DNA of 64,000 bases from CAJCIW01 sp963833965 (GTDB lineage Bacteria > Chlamydiota > Chlamydiia > Chlamydiales > Rhabdochlamydiaceae): NCBI GenBank assembly GCA_963833965.1, contig CAWHZZ010000002.1:1-64000 (forward strand), given 5' to 3'. Of this stretch, positions 34,858 to 43,106 are shown one piece after another (position 1 is the stretch's first letter; each line of letters starts with the position of its first letter). Both the position numbers and the translations under genes were made by a program. Below the pieces are notes generated by a model. That model was not told the origin of the DNA and ran no database searches. It saw only the letters and a program-made list of their open reading frames with translations.

Positions 34858-35193
34858 ATGCAAAAGGCAATCGCTAAGTCCAAATATATCCGGATCAGCC
34901 CTAGAAAAGCGCGTTACGCCGCAGACCTGATACGCGGCAAATCTGTCGAAGAAGCGAACATCCAACTTATGTTCAGCAAACTCCGCGCGGGCAGACTGCT
35001 GCAAAAAACATTGAACACTGCTGTCGCGAATGCAGAAACGCAGCTCAATGTTCAGCGCAGAGATTTAACAGTGAAAGAAGTCAGAGTGGATGCAGGTCCG
35101 ACTTTGAAGAGGGCCAAGCCCAAAAATCGAGGCGGCAGCCACCCGATTATGAAACGGACAAGCCATTTTACTATCATCGTTGCTACAGAATAA
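34858..35193 (+). CDS. rplV: Ribosomal protein L22 (uL22)
   Basis: L22 has 111 residues, with a long hairpin reaching into the exit tunnel. YIRISPRKARYAADLIRGKSVEEA and GPTLKRAKPKNRGGSHPIMKRTSHFTI are the signature segments. It follows rpsS by six bases. Confidence 0.95.
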   Translation: MQKAIAKSKYIRISPRKARYAADLIRGKSVEEANIQLMFSKLRAGRLLQKTLNTAVANAETQLNVQRRDLTVKEVRVDAGPTLKRAKPKNRGGSHPIMKRTSHFTIIVATE

Positions 35194-35208
35194 ATAGAGG
35201 GAGAATCA

Positions 35209-35856
35209 ATGGGACAAAAGACATCTCCGATAGGATTTAGATTAGTTCGCACAAAAAAATGGCGTTCAGTCTGGTATGCAAACAAGCAGGAATTCGGCAA
35301 TCTTCTTGGCGAAGATCATGTGATTAGAAAGTATCTGATGTCGAAGCCGTGCTGCCAGGGAACAGCCCTGCTCACCATCAAAAGGATGAGTGGAAAAGTT
35401 GAAGTGACTATCCATACCGCAAGACCCGGGCTTGTCATTGGGAAAAAAGGTGCTGAGATTGACGTTCTCAAGCAAGAACTAAAAAAATTGACCGGAAAAG
35501 AGATCTGGATCGAAGTGGAAGAAATTAAAAGACCCGACCTCGACGCCAAACTTGTTGCGGAAGGCATCGCAAAGCAACTTGAGCGGCGAGTGCCTTTCAG
35601 ACGCGTCATGAAGAAATCGATGCAAGCGACAATGGATGCTGGAGCAGCGGGAATCAAAGTACAAATTTCCGGACGCATCGGCGGCGCAGAAATCGCGAGG
35701 ACTGAATGGTACAAAGAGGGCCGCATTCCGCTGCAGACTATTCGAGCTGAAATTGACTACGCGCATGGGAGAGCTGAGACCACCTACGGTTCGATCGGCG
35801 TCAAGGTGTGGATCAATAAAGGTGAAGAACAACTTACTCGAGCCGTGGGAGGCTAA
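35209..35856 (+). CDS. rpsC: Ribosomal protein S3 (uS3)
   Basis: S3 is part of the mRNA entry site. The 215 residues include the KH domain (RPGLVIGKKGAEIDVLKQELKKL) and the C-terminal domain with GRIGGAEIARTEWYKEGRIPLQTIRAEIDYAHGRAETTYGSIGVKVW. The start MGQKTSPIGFRLVRTKKW is typical. A GAGGGAG site stands before the ATG. Confidence 0.96.
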   Translation: MGQKTSPIGFRLVRTKKWRSVWYANKQEFGNLLGEDHVIRKYLMSKPCCQGTALLTIKRMSGKVEVTIHTARPGLVIGKKGAEIDVLKQELKKLTGKEIWIEVEEIKRPDLDAKLVAEGIAKQLERRVPFRRVMKKSMQATMDAGAAGIKVQISGRIGGAEIARTEWYKEGRIPLQTIRAEIDYAHGRAETTYGSIGVKVWINKGEEQLTRAVGG

Positions 35857-35858
35857 CT

Positions 35859-36278
35859 ATGGCTTTGATGCCAGCACGAACGAAGCATAGAAAAATGCAA
35901 AAAGGCCAGCATGCGGGCCTTAGCAAAGCGGCAAATTTTGTCGATTTCGGCGATTTCGGTATGCAGTGTCTCGAGAGAGGCCGCGTGACAAACCACCAAA
36001 TCGAAGCGTGCCGCGTAGCCATTAACCGTTATTTTAACCGTCGAGGCAAAGTATGGATTCGCATCTTTCCCGACAAGTCTGTCTCAAAAAAACCCGCCGA
36101 AACGCGGATGGGTAAAGGGAAAGGCGCCCCAGACCATTGGGTCGCAGTAGTCCGACCAGGAAGAGTGATGTTTGAAGTGGGCGGCGTTCCGAAGGAAATG
36201 GCGCAAAATGCTTTGAGAAGAGCAGCCGCGAAACTTGGAATTAAGACACGGTTCGTCGAACGCGTAGAAAGGGTGTAA
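35859..36278 (+). CDS. rplP: Ribosomal protein L16 (uL16)
   Basis: L16 contacts the A-site tRNA. It has 139 residues starting MALMPARTKHRKMQKG, with ITNHQIEACRVAINR-type (here VTNHQIEACRVAINRY) and GKGKGAPDHWVAVVRPGRVMFEVGGV. Two bases separate it from rpsC. Confidence 0.95.
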   Translation: MALMPARTKHRKMQKGQHAGLSKAANFVDFGDFGMQCLERGRVTNHQIEACRVAINRYFNRRGKVWIRIFPDKSVSKKPAETRMGKGKGAPDHWVAVVRPGRVMFEVGGVPKEMAQNALRRAAAKLGIKTRFVERVERV

Positions 36279-36285
36279 GAAATAT

Positions 36286-36501
36286 ATGGCAAAAGCAAAA
36301 GAGCTGAGAGATCAAGCTCCCGAAGAGTTGAAAGCGCTATACCAAGATCTGTCGAAAGAGATATTTCAACTTCGCAACGAAATGAAAGTCACGCGAAAAG
36401 TCGAGAAGCCGCATCTGGTCCGTGCTAAGAAAAAAGATCGGGCCCGCACGATGACGATTCTGCGCGAGAAAGAAATTGCAGCAGCTACAAGATCAAGTTG
36501 A
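36286..36501 (+). CDS. rpmC: Ribosomal protein L29 (uL29)
   Basis: This is a 71-residue two-helix protein near the tunnel exit. AKELRDQAPEELKALYQDLSKEIFQLRNE matches the family; the C-terminal helix holds KKDRARTMTILREKE. It lies seven bases after rplP. Confidence 0.9.
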   Translation: MAKAKELRDQAPEELKALYQDLSKEIFQLRNEMKVTRKVEKPHLVRAKKKDRARTMTILREKEIAAATRSS

Positions 36502-36509
36502 GGAACGCA

Positions 36510-36761
36510 ATGGAAAAAACGTCCAAGAGAAAAGTTCGCGAAGGCGTCGTCGTTTCGACGAAGATGCAGAAGACGATCACGGTGAAAGTGGAACGTACGA
36601 TACGACACCCTGATTTTGATAAAGTCGTCACGCGAGCAAAAAAATATTATGTCCATAATGAAAATCCCGACGTTCAAGTAGGACAGAAGGTGCGCATTAT
36701 CGAAACTCGGCCGCTCTCAAAGATGAAACGTTGGCGAGTTTTGGAAGTGCTTAGTGTCTAA
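36510..36761 (+). CDS. rpsQ: Ribosomal protein S17 (uS17)
   Basis: The ATG at 36510 (MEKTSKRKVREGVVVS, 83 residues) is preferred to a TTG at 36498 that overlaps rpmC; GAGGAA lies before it. Motifs: GVVVSTKMQKTITVKVER and IIETRPLSKMKRWRVLEV. S17 is an early small-subunit assembly protein. Confidence 0.93.
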   Translation: MEKTSKRKVREGVVVSTKMQKTITVKVERTIRHPDFDKVVTRAKKYYVHNENPDVQVGQKVRIIETRPLSKMKRWRVLEVLSV

Positions 36762-36954
36762 TCACGAAAAGTCTGAGCATATTTAGCTCAGGTTTTTCTG
36801 CCTGGCTGTCTGCGCGGCGCCAGTGTAGACTTGAGAGAGTCGCTCTGGCGCAGCGCAGGCGGCCACGCTGGAAAAGATGAGTGAAGTAAGCCAGTAATTT
36901 TTTGGGATTACACACTGGCTTGAGAGCCGATGAGATTTAAAAAGTGAGATAAAC
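36762..36954 (+). promoter_or_regulatory. Structured non-coding gap between rpsQ and rplN
   Basis: This 193-base gap is unusual in a cluster where neighbours are 2-20 bases apart. It starts with a terminator-like hairpin: CTGAGC (36773-36778) and GCTCAG (36786-36791), followed by GTTTTT. The rest is GC-rich with pairing potential (GGCGCCAG near 36816-36823 against CTCTGGCGC near 36843-36851; CCAGTGT against ACACTGG). It could be an attenuator, an internal promoter region or a protein-binding leader for rplN-rplX-rplE. Confidence 0.45.
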
Positions 36955-37323
36955 ATGATCCAACAAGAATCCGATCTAGAAGTTGCAGATAATACGGGCG
37001 CCAAGCGAGTCCGCTGCTTTAAGGTCCTCAAAGGATCTAAGCGCAGATATGCCCATGTTGGCGATATCATCATTTGCTCGGTGAAAGAAGCAGATCCAAA
37101 AGGGAGCGTGAAAAAAGGCGACGTTGTTCGCGCTGTCATCGTAAGAACGAAAAGTTATGTGCGCCGACCTGATGGCTCTCTGTTGCGCTTTTACGACAAC
37201 AGCTGCGTTCTCATCGATGACAAGGACAATCCTCGCGGAACGCGTATTTTTGGGCCTGTAGCCCGCGAAGTTCGCGAAAGTGGGTTTGTCAAAATCAGTT
37301 CGCTCGCGCCTGAAGTGATATAG
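36955..37323 (+). CDS. rplN: Ribosomal protein L14 (uL14)
   Basis: L14 is a 122-residue beta-barrel that forms an intersubunit bridge. It starts MIQQESDLEVADNTGAKRVRCFKVLKG and ends with GTRIFGPVAREVRESGFVKISSLAPEV, both family hallmarks. It is the first gene after a structured gap, so it may begin a separate transcript. Confidence 0.96.
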   Translation: MIQQESDLEVADNTGAKRVRCFKVLKGSKRRYAHVGDIIICSVKEADPKGSVKKGDVVRAVIVRTKSYVRRPDGSLLRFYDNSCVLIDDKDNPRGTRIFGPVAREVRESGFVKISSLAPEVI

Positions 37324-37336
37324 GGAGATAATTAAG

Positions 37337-37669
37337 ATGAGCAAATGGATACGAAAGGGCGATAAAGTCATCGTCATCTCAGGAAACGAAAAAGGCAAGT
37401 CCGGAGAAGTGATCGGACGCAATAAAGACCGGGTACTCGTTCAAGGGATCAACATTCGCAAGAAGCATGCTAAGCGCCGCCAAAAAGCGCCTGGCGCGGA
37501 AATTCTCGAAATGGAAGTTCCTATGCACATTTCGAATCTTGCCCTTTGCAATGCGGATGGAAAGCCCGTCAAGGCGAAAGTGCGTACGAATAAGAGCGGT
37601 GCAAAAGAATTGTACTATCTCGAAGGTGAAAATGAAATCACGCTTCGACAAGTAAGAAAACATTCATAA
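37337..37669 (+). CDS. rplX: Ribosomal protein L24 (uL24)
   Basis: L24 is one of the assembly-initiating proteins, 110 residues. The KOW motif KGDKVIVISGNEKGKSGEVIGRNKDRVLVQGINI is at the start, followed by EMEVPMHISNLALCNADGK. GGGAGA precedes the ATG. Confidence 0.95.
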   Translation: MSKWIRKGDKVIVISGNEKGKSGEVIGRNKDRVLVQGINIRKKHAKRRQKAPGAEILEMEVPMHISNLALCNADGKPVKAKVRTNKSGAKELYYLEGENEITLRQVRKHS

Positions 37670-37682
37670 AGTAGATTAAGCG

Positions 37683-38231
37683 ATGTCTAGGTTACAAAAA
37701 CGATATAAAGAAGAAGTCAAAAAAGCGCTTCAGGAAAGGTTTAAGTATGAAAACAGCATGCTCATTCCCGTCCTGAAAAAAATTGTCATTAGCATGGGGC
37801 TCGCTGAGGCCTCTAAAGACAAGAACGCCCTTCAAGACTGCGTTAAAGAGATGGCCAATCTCTCCGGGCAAAAACCCGTTTTTACCAAGGCCCGGAAGTC
37901 TGTTGCTAATTTTAAGCTCAGAGAAGGCCAAGCCATTGGCTTAAAAGTGACTTTGCGAAAAAAGCGTATGTACGAATTTTTCGACCGGTTCTGCAATATC
38001 GTTTCCCCCCGCATTCGAGACTTTCGCGGCTTTCCTACGAAGTTCGATGGCAGTGGAAATTACTCTTTAGGCATTGAAGAGCAGCAGATTTTCCCAGAAA
38101 TTAATTTGGATGAAGTTAAAAGAACGCAGGGAATGAATATCACATTCGTCACATCAGCAACCAACGATGAGGAGTGCATGGAATTGCTAAGACAGCTCGG
38201 CCTCCCATTTAAAACAGAGACTCAAAGCTGA
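37683..38231 (+). CDS. rplE: Ribosomal protein L5 (uL5)
   Basis: L5 binds 5S rRNA. The 182 residues hold IPVLKKIVISMGL, ALQDCVKEMANLSGQKPVFTKARKSVANFKLREG and YSLGIEEQQIFPEI, then MNITFVTSATNDEECMELL. Length and order are as in Chlamydia. Confidence 0.96.
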   Translation: MSRLQKRYKEEVKKALQERFKYENSMLIPVLKKIVISMGLAEASKDKNALQDCVKEMANLSGQKPVFTKARKSVANFKLREGQAIGLKVTLRKKRMYEFFDRFCNIVSPRIRDFRGFPTKFDGSGNYSLGIEEQQIFPEINLDEVKRTQGMNITFVTSATNDEECMELLRQLGLPFKTETQS

Positions 38232-38242
38232 GGGAGAAAGAC

Positions 38243-38632
38243 ATGTTAAATGATCCAATCGCAGACCTACTGACAAGAATTCGAAATGCGAAGCAAGCGA
38301 GGCATCGCTACGTCGACTTTCACCCAAGCAAGATCAAAATGGAAATTGTCAGGGTATTGCAGGAACAAGGATTTGTCGATAAATTGCTCGTCAACGAAGA
38401 GAAAGGGAAGGCTCGCTTGTTTTTGAAATACGCAGGCGGCAGAGAACCTGTCATCAAAGGGTTGAACCGCATTTCATCGCCATCGCTCAGGCGTTATGTC
38501 GGCTATCGCGAGATCCCTAAAATTTATGGGGGGATGGGCATTGCGATTCTCTCAACGCCCGGGGGGATCATCGACGGAGAATCGGCCCGTAAGAAAAAGC
38601 TCGGCGGCGAACTATTGTGCTTAGTTTGGTAA
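38243..38632 (+). CDS. rpsH: Ribosomal protein S8 (uS8)
   Basis: S8 has 129 residues: DPIADLLTRIRNAKQARHRYVD at the start and GIAILSTPGGIIDGESARKKKLGGELLCLVW at the end. rpsN (S14), which lies between L5 and S8 in many bacteria, is absent, as in Chlamydia. Confidence 0.96.
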   Translation: MLNDPIADLLTRIRNAKQARHRYVDFHPSKIKMEIVRVLQEQGFVDKLLVNEEKGKARLFLKYAGGREPVIKGLNRISSPSLRRYVGYREIPKIYGGMGIAILSTPGGIIDGESARKKKLGGELLCLVW

Positions 38633-38650
38633 TAAAAAAGAGGTAAAAGC

Positions 38651-39199
38651 ATGTCACGTCTTGGAAACTCGCCAATTCTTCTTCCAGATAAAGTCGAAGT
38701 TAAAATCGGCGAAGGGAAGATCAACGCTAAGGGACCCAAAGGCACGATTTCAATCCCAGCGGAGAAAGGGATTTCTGTTAAAGTCGAAGGCAATCGGCTC
38801 ATCGTCGTCAAAGATGAGAACGTCGAGCTACCAAAAACGACGCACGGACTATTTCGAGCTCTTATAAACAATTTAGTCATCGGTGTTTCGAAGGGATTTG
38901 AGGTTCGCCTCAGTTTGGTAGGCGTCGGATACCGCGCTGCAGTTCAGGGTCACAAACTCGATTTGCAGTTGGGATTTTCTCATCCTACTCACGTTGAAAT
39001 TCCAAAAGGAGTCAACGTCGCGGTGGATAAAAGCGTAATGATCATCATCACCGGAATTGACAAGCACCTCGTCGGCCAATTTGCAGCAGCCGTTCGTGGA
39101 ATGAAGCCCCCAGAGCCCTACAAAGGAAAGGGGATCCGGTATGAAAATGAAGTTGTCCGTAAAAAAGCTGGCAAAGCGGCCAAAGGTAAAACCGCATAA
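38651..39199 (+). CDS. rplF: Ribosomal protein L6 (uL6)
   Basis: L6 is a 182-residue protein of two similar domains. Motifs: LGNSPILLPDKVEVKIGEGKINAKGPKG, VGVGYRAAVQGHKLDLQLGFSHPTHVEIPKGV and PEPYKGKGIRYENEVVRKKAGK. AAGAGG precedes the ATG. A short Lys/Ala tail ends the protein. Confidence 0.96.
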   Translation: MSRLGNSPILLPDKVEVKIGEGKINAKGPKGTISIPAEKGISVKVEGNRLIVVKDENVELPKTTHGLFRALINNLVIGVSKGFEVRLSLVGVGYRAAVQGHKLDLQLGFSHPTHVEIPKGVNVAVDKSVMIIITGIDKHLVGQFAAAVRGMKPPEPYKGKGIRYENEVVRKKAGKAAKGKTA

Positions 39200-39207
39200 G
39201 GTAGCAT

Positions 39208-39579
39208 ATGATCAATAATTTAAAAAAACGACAAGTAAGACGCCGCCGAAGAGTTCTCCGCGTCAGACGTCAAGTCAAAGGGACTGCGGAAAAGCCAAGG
39301 CTCTCGGTCTTTAAGTCCAACAAACATTTATTAGCCCAGCTGATTGATGACGACAAAGGCGTGACCATAGTCAGTGCGGGAACTGTTACAAAAGAACTTC
39401 GCGACCAAAAACTTGGGAAGCGCAGCAAAGAATCTGCACGAAAAGTCGGTATGATGATTGCTGAAGCGGCCAAACAAAAGAACATCGTTAACGTCGTGTT
39501 TGATCGCGGATTTAACAAATACCACGGTTTGCTGGCAGAGGTTGCCAACGCGGCTCGCGAAACAGGTTTACAATTTTAG
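39208..39579 (+). CDS. rplR: Ribosomal protein L18 (uL18)
   Basis: L18 joins 5S rRNA to the large subunit. It has 123 residues with VKGTAEKPRLSVFKSNKHLLAQLIDDDKGVTIVSAGT and NIVNVVFDRGFNKYHGLLAEVANAARETGLQF. The basic N-terminus (RRRRRVLRVRR) is normal. Confidence 0.95.
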   Translation: MINNLKKRQVRRRRRVLRVRRQVKGTAEKPRLSVFKSNKHLLAQLIDDDKGVTIVSAGTVTKELRDQKLGKRSKESARKVGMMIAEAAKQKNIVNVVFDRGFNKYHGLLAEVANAARETGLQF

Positions 39580-39592
39580 TCAGGTATAAGAG

Positions 39593-40096
39593 ATGTCGAA
39601 ACAACAAGCAAAACGACGCGTTGAAGATTACGGAACTGAATTCGAGGAAAAAGTCCTTTATATCAATCGCTGCTCTAAGGCTGCCAAAGGCGGACGTCAA
39701 TTCAGTTTTTCCGCTTTGGTGATTATTGGCGATGGCCAAGGGCACATCGGCTTTGGATTTGCCAAAGCAAACGAGGTCTCTGATGCGATTCGCAAAGGGA
39801 CCGAGGCTGCGCGTAAGAATGTCATGTCATTTGAGATGGAAGGTACGACCATTCCTCATGAAATTACCGTCGAATGGGACGGAGCGAAGGTCTTGCTTAA
39901 GCCTGCTCCGGAAGGGACAGGAGTCATCGCAGGCTCAAAGGTCCGCTCCGTCTTGGAACTTGGCGGCGTTAAAGACGTTGTTTCCAAAAGCTTGGGATCG
40001 AGCAACCCTTTGAATCAAGTGCGGGCGACAATCTCAGCTCTCACACAGCTTAGCAATCGCCAGAAGAATCGTGAAATCCGAGGACTCCAATCATGA
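39593..40096 (+). CDS. rpsE: Ribosomal protein S5 (uS5)
   Basis: S5 helps decoding fidelity. The 167 residues contain VLYINRCSKAAKGGRQFSFSALVIIGDGQGHIGFGFAKANEV and the C-terminal VLELGGVKDVVSKSLGSSNPLNQVRATISAL. rpmD (L30) does not follow, as in Chlamydia. The stop overlaps the rplO start. Confidence 0.96.
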   Translation: MSKQQAKRRVEDYGTEFEEKVLYINRCSKAAKGGRQFSFSALVIIGDGQGHIGFGFAKANEVSDAIRKGTEAARKNVMSFEMEGTTIPHEITVEWDGAKVLLKPAPEGTGVIAGSKVRSVLELGGVKDVVSKSLGSSNPLNQVRATISALTQLSNRQKNREIRGLQS

Positions 40097-40557
40097 TGAC
40101 ATTATCGCAACTTTCCAACAGCCATCGGCCGAAAAAAAATTCCCGCCGAGTCGGCCGCGGCATGGGATCCAAGCGCGGAAAAACATGCGGTCGCGGCAAC
40201 AAAGGCGACATGGCCCGATGCGGATACAGAACACGGCCCGGTCATGAAGGGGGACAAATCCCGCTTTATAAAAAATCCCCAACGCGCGGTTTTCCGAACG
40301 CTCGATTTAAGAATATTGTGTTTGGGATCAATCTAGGGATGATTGATAAATTGTATTCCGACGGCGAAACTGTCTCTTTGAAGTCATTGCAAGAAAAAGG
40401 CTTTGCCCCAAGACGTATTCCCGGCGGCTTGAAGATTTTATCCGGCGGCGAGTTAAACAAAAAAGTAAGCATTCAGGCTAGCTTTTTCTCCGGCGCTGCA
40501 GAAGAAAAACTGAAAAAAAATGGAATAGCTTTCCAACAAGTCCCTGTTGGGAAATAA
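40093..40557 (+). CDS. rplO: Ribosomal protein L15 (uL15)
   Basis: L15 has 154 residues. RVGRGMGSKRGKTCGRGNKGDMARCG is the Gly/Arg-rich extension that threads rRNA, followed by RPGHEGGQIPLYKKSPTRGFPN. Two ATG codons (40093 and 40096) can serve; the first overlaps the rpsE stop (ATGA). Confidence 0.95.
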   Translation: MMTLSQLSNSHRPKKNSRRVGRGMGSKRGKTCGRGNKGDMARCGYRTRPGHEGGQIPLYKKSPTRGFPNARFKNIVFGINLGMIDKLYSDGETVSLKSLQEKGFAPRRIPGGLKILSGGELNKKVSIQASFFSGAAEEKLKKNGIAFQQVPVGK

Positions 40558-40776
40558 TTGATCTTTTAATTCAAAAAACGGGTGGTGCGCAACATGCAAT
40601 GCTAGAATGATGCGTTGTGCAGATAGACTAGATTCAAGTCGCAGCCCAGAGGCGGGCGCACTAAGCAGCCGACAACATAGCGGGTCGGCGATGTAGGGCA
40701 AAGCTGAAGGTTGGCTATATCTCCACGAACAGTGTTAAGCATTACATGCTAAGGACCACCAAGAATCGGCGAACAG
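40558..40776 (+). promoter_or_regulatory. Structured non-coding gap between rplO and secY
   Basis: This gap of 219 bases contains at least two clear stems. TGCGCAACATGCA (40586-40598) pairs with TGCGTTGTGCA (40611-40621) with a two-base bulge, and GCCGAC (40668-40673) pairs with GTCGGC (40684-40689). GCCC and GGGC flank AGAGGC at 40644-40656. No ORF of interest is present. Neighbouring genes are normally nearly contiguous, so a regulatory or stable RNA, or a secY-specific leader, is plausible. Confidence 0.45.
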
Positions 40777-42147
40777 ATGATTGAAGGGATCAGACGCATT
40801 TTAAGCGTGTCGGAATTAAAGGCAAAAATTGTCTTTACTCTGCTTATGCTCATAGCTTGCCGTGTGGGGGCTTATATTCCCGTCCCAGGCATTAACGGAG
40901 ACGCAGCGGTCGAATTATTTCGCAATGCGACAGGTGGAAGCCAAAATCTTTTCCAGTTGATGGACGTTTTCTCGGGTGGAGCTTTTGCCCAGATGACGAT
41001 CATTGCTCTCGGAGTGATGCCATACATCTCCGCCTCAATCATTATGCAGTTGCTGATGGCCCTCGTTCCCTCCTTGCAAAGGGAGATACGCGAAAGCCCA
41101 GATGTCGGCCGCAGAAAAATGGGCAAATGGATTCGAATGCTGACAGTTGCGTTGGCGATCTTTCAGTCAGCCCTTTACGGAAAATACGCTATAGGTCTCA
41201 ATGCGGGCAGTCCCGGAATCATCGTGAACGAAATCCTCGATGTCCAAATGTTCGGCTTTCCTTGGCTGTTTTATCTGATCGTCATGTCGACGATGACTGC
41301 GGGGACGGTGCTGCTCATGTGGATCGGCGAACAGATCACTGAGAAAGGGGTTGGAAATGGGATTAGCTTGGTCATTACGATTGGTATTCTCTCGTCTTTG
41401 CCGAGCACAATCGGCTCTGTCGTAAGACAGCTTAACCTCGATTCGCAAGAACCCGGCCAGCTCACCTTTTCATCGCTGGTCGTCCTAAGCGGAGTTTTTG
41501 TTCTTATCATTGTCGGCACCATTCTAATTATCCAAGGTCAGCGAAAGATCCCATTACAATACGCCCGCCGCGTCGTGGGAAGGCAAGAAGTTCAGGGCGG
41601 CAACGCTTACATTCCTCTTAAAATTAATTATGCCGGGGTCATCCCCGTGATCTTTTCAACTTCTTTTTTGATGTTTCCCGCCACGATTGGCCAATTTATC
41701 GGTCAAGGATCATGGTTAGGTCGATTTGCGAACATGATTTCGCCTGGGACTTGGGTCTATATGGTCCTCAATGTCATTTTAATTATTTTCTTCACCTATT
41801 TTTGGACGGCAACACAATTCCACCCCGAGCAGATTGCTTCCGACATGAAAAAAAATGGGGCTTTCGTTCCTGGAATCCGCCAAGGGAAACCCACTCAAGA
41901 TTTTCTTGAATCAACGATGAGCCGCGTGACTTTCGCGGGCGCATTGTTTCTAGCTTCCATCGCGGTATTGCCCACTATTGTAGGTAAAATTTTGAGCGTC
42001 GATTCATCGATCACCTACTTTTTTGGCGGCACCTCGCTTTTGATCCTTGTCGGCGTTGTGCTCGACACATCGAAACAGATCGAATCGCATCTGCTGATGA
42101 AGCGGTATGAAGGCTTTATGAAAAAAGGCAGGCTTCGAGGACGGTAA
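40777..42147 (+). CDS. secY: Protein translocase subunit SecY
   Basis: SecY is the channel of the Sec translocon, with ten membrane helices in 456 residues. Motifs: RVGAYIPVPGINGDAAVELF, GVMPYISASIIMQLL, the cytoplasmic QGQRKIPLQYARRVVGRQ loop, YAGVIPVIFSTSFLMFPATI, and a C-terminal QIESHLLMKRYEGFMKKGRLRGR. It exports the many signal-peptide proteins of this window. It is preceded by a structured gap. adk, map, infA and rpmJ, which follow secY in other bacteria, are absent. Confidence 0.97.
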   Translation: MIEGIRRILSVSELKAKIVFTLLMLIACRVGAYIPVPGINGDAAVELFRNATGGSQNLFQLMDVFSGGAFAQMTIIALGVMPYISASIIMQLLMALVPSLQREIRESPDVGRRKMGKWIRMLTVALAIFQSALYGKYAIGLNAGSPGIIVNEILDVQMFGFPWLFYLIVMSTMTAGTVLLMWIGEQITEKGVGNGISLVITIGILSSLPSTIGSVVRQLNLDSQEPGQLTFSSLVVLSGVFVLIIVGTILIIQGQRKIPLQYARRVVGRQEVQGGNAYIPLKINYAGVIPVIFSTSFLMFPATIGQFIGQGSWLGRFANMISPGTWVYMVLNVILIIFFTYFWTATQFHPEQIASDMKKNGAFVPGIRQGKPTQDFLESTMSRVTFAGALFLASIAVLPTIVGKILSVDSSITYFFGGTSLLILVGVVLDTSKQIESHLLMKRYEGFMKKGRLRGR

Positions 42148-42266
42148 AAATATATTGAATACCGCCGCCGCAGCCTCAAAAAAAAAGTGCATTATTACTA
42201 GTGTTGTAAATAAACAAAACATCTGATAAATTTCTCAGATCGTTTGTCGAATAAAGGAATATTTTC

Positions 42267-42635
42267 ATGCCAAGAGTGATAGGGATCGACATCCCAGACA
42301 ATAAACGGTTAGAAATCAGTCTCATGTACATTTATGGGATCGGGCGCCGACTGTCAAACGAGGTTTGCGCAAAACTCGGACTAGACCCGAATATGAAAGC
42401 ACAGAAATTGAATGAAGATGATATCGCGAAGATCAATGCTTTGCTGACCACGCAATATGTCGTCGAGGGAGATCTTAGACGCCAAATTCAAAATAACATC
42501 AAACGATTGATCAGCATCCATTGCTATCGAGGAATGAGACATCGACTAGGGCTTCCCGTGAGAGGCCAGCGTACTCGTACGAACTCGCGTACTCGCAAAG
42601 GCAAGAGAAAAACCGTTGCTAATAAGAAGAAATAA
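42267..42635 (+). CDS. rpsM: Ribosomal protein S13 (uS13)
   Basis: S13 contacts the P-site tRNA and the large subunit. It has 122 residues: MPRVIGIDIPDNKRLEISLMYIYGIG, then SIHCYRGMRHRLGLPVRGQRTRTNSRTRKGKRKTVANKKK. AAAGGAA precedes the ATG. A 119-base AT-rich gap separates it from secY. Confidence 0.97.
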   Translation: MPRVIGIDIPDNKRLEISLMYIYGIGRRLSNEVCAKLGLDPNMKAQKLNEDDIAKINALLTTQYVVEGDLRRQIQNNIKRLISIHCYRGMRHRLGLPVRGQRTRTNSRTRKGKRKTVANKKK

Positions 42636-42657
42636 GAGAAATTAAGGAGCGTGACCC

Positions 42658-43080
42658 TTGGCTAAGCAAGAAGCACAAAAGACGATGGCCAAAAAACCGA
42701 CCATCGCAAAAACGCGAAAAAAAACGATGCGCAATGTCCCAAGCGGAATTGCACACGTAAAAGCGACGTTTAACAACACAATCATTTCTATTACGGATTT
42801 AACAGGCAACGTGATCTCTTGGGCGTCAGCCGGCAAAGTCGGATATATCGGATCGCGCAAATCTTCCGCATTTGCAGCGACAGTCGCAGCCCAAGACGCT
42901 GCAAAAGTCGCCATGTCCTTAGGAATGAAAGAAATTGAAGTCAATCTGTCTGGGCCTGGAGCGGGTAGAGAATCTGCCGTGCGCGGTTTGCAAAGTTCGG
43001 GCCTTGCAATCACGATTATTCGCGACAAGACGCCTGTGCCGCACAACGGATGTCGTCCGCGCAAACGTAGAAGAGTCTAA
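42658..43080 (+). CDS. rpsK: Ribosomal protein S11 (uS11)
   Basis: S11 (140 residues) lies on the platform near the mRNA exit. Motifs: GIAHVKATFNNTIISITDLTGNVISWASAG and RDKTPVPHNGCRPRKRRRV. Translation starts with TTG at 42658: AAGGAG lies eight bases upstream, and no ATG or GTG in frame fits the expected N-terminus. Confidence 0.96.
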   Translation: MAKQEAQKTMAKKPTIAKTRKKTMRNVPSGIAHVKATFNNTIISITDLTGNVISWASAGKVGYIGSRKSSAFAATVAAQDAAKVAMSLGMKEIEVNLSGPGAGRESAVRGLQSSGLAITIIRDKTPVPHNGCRPRKRRRV

Positions 43081-43106
43081 ATTCGGAAATTTGTAGGAGA
43101 TCGTTC

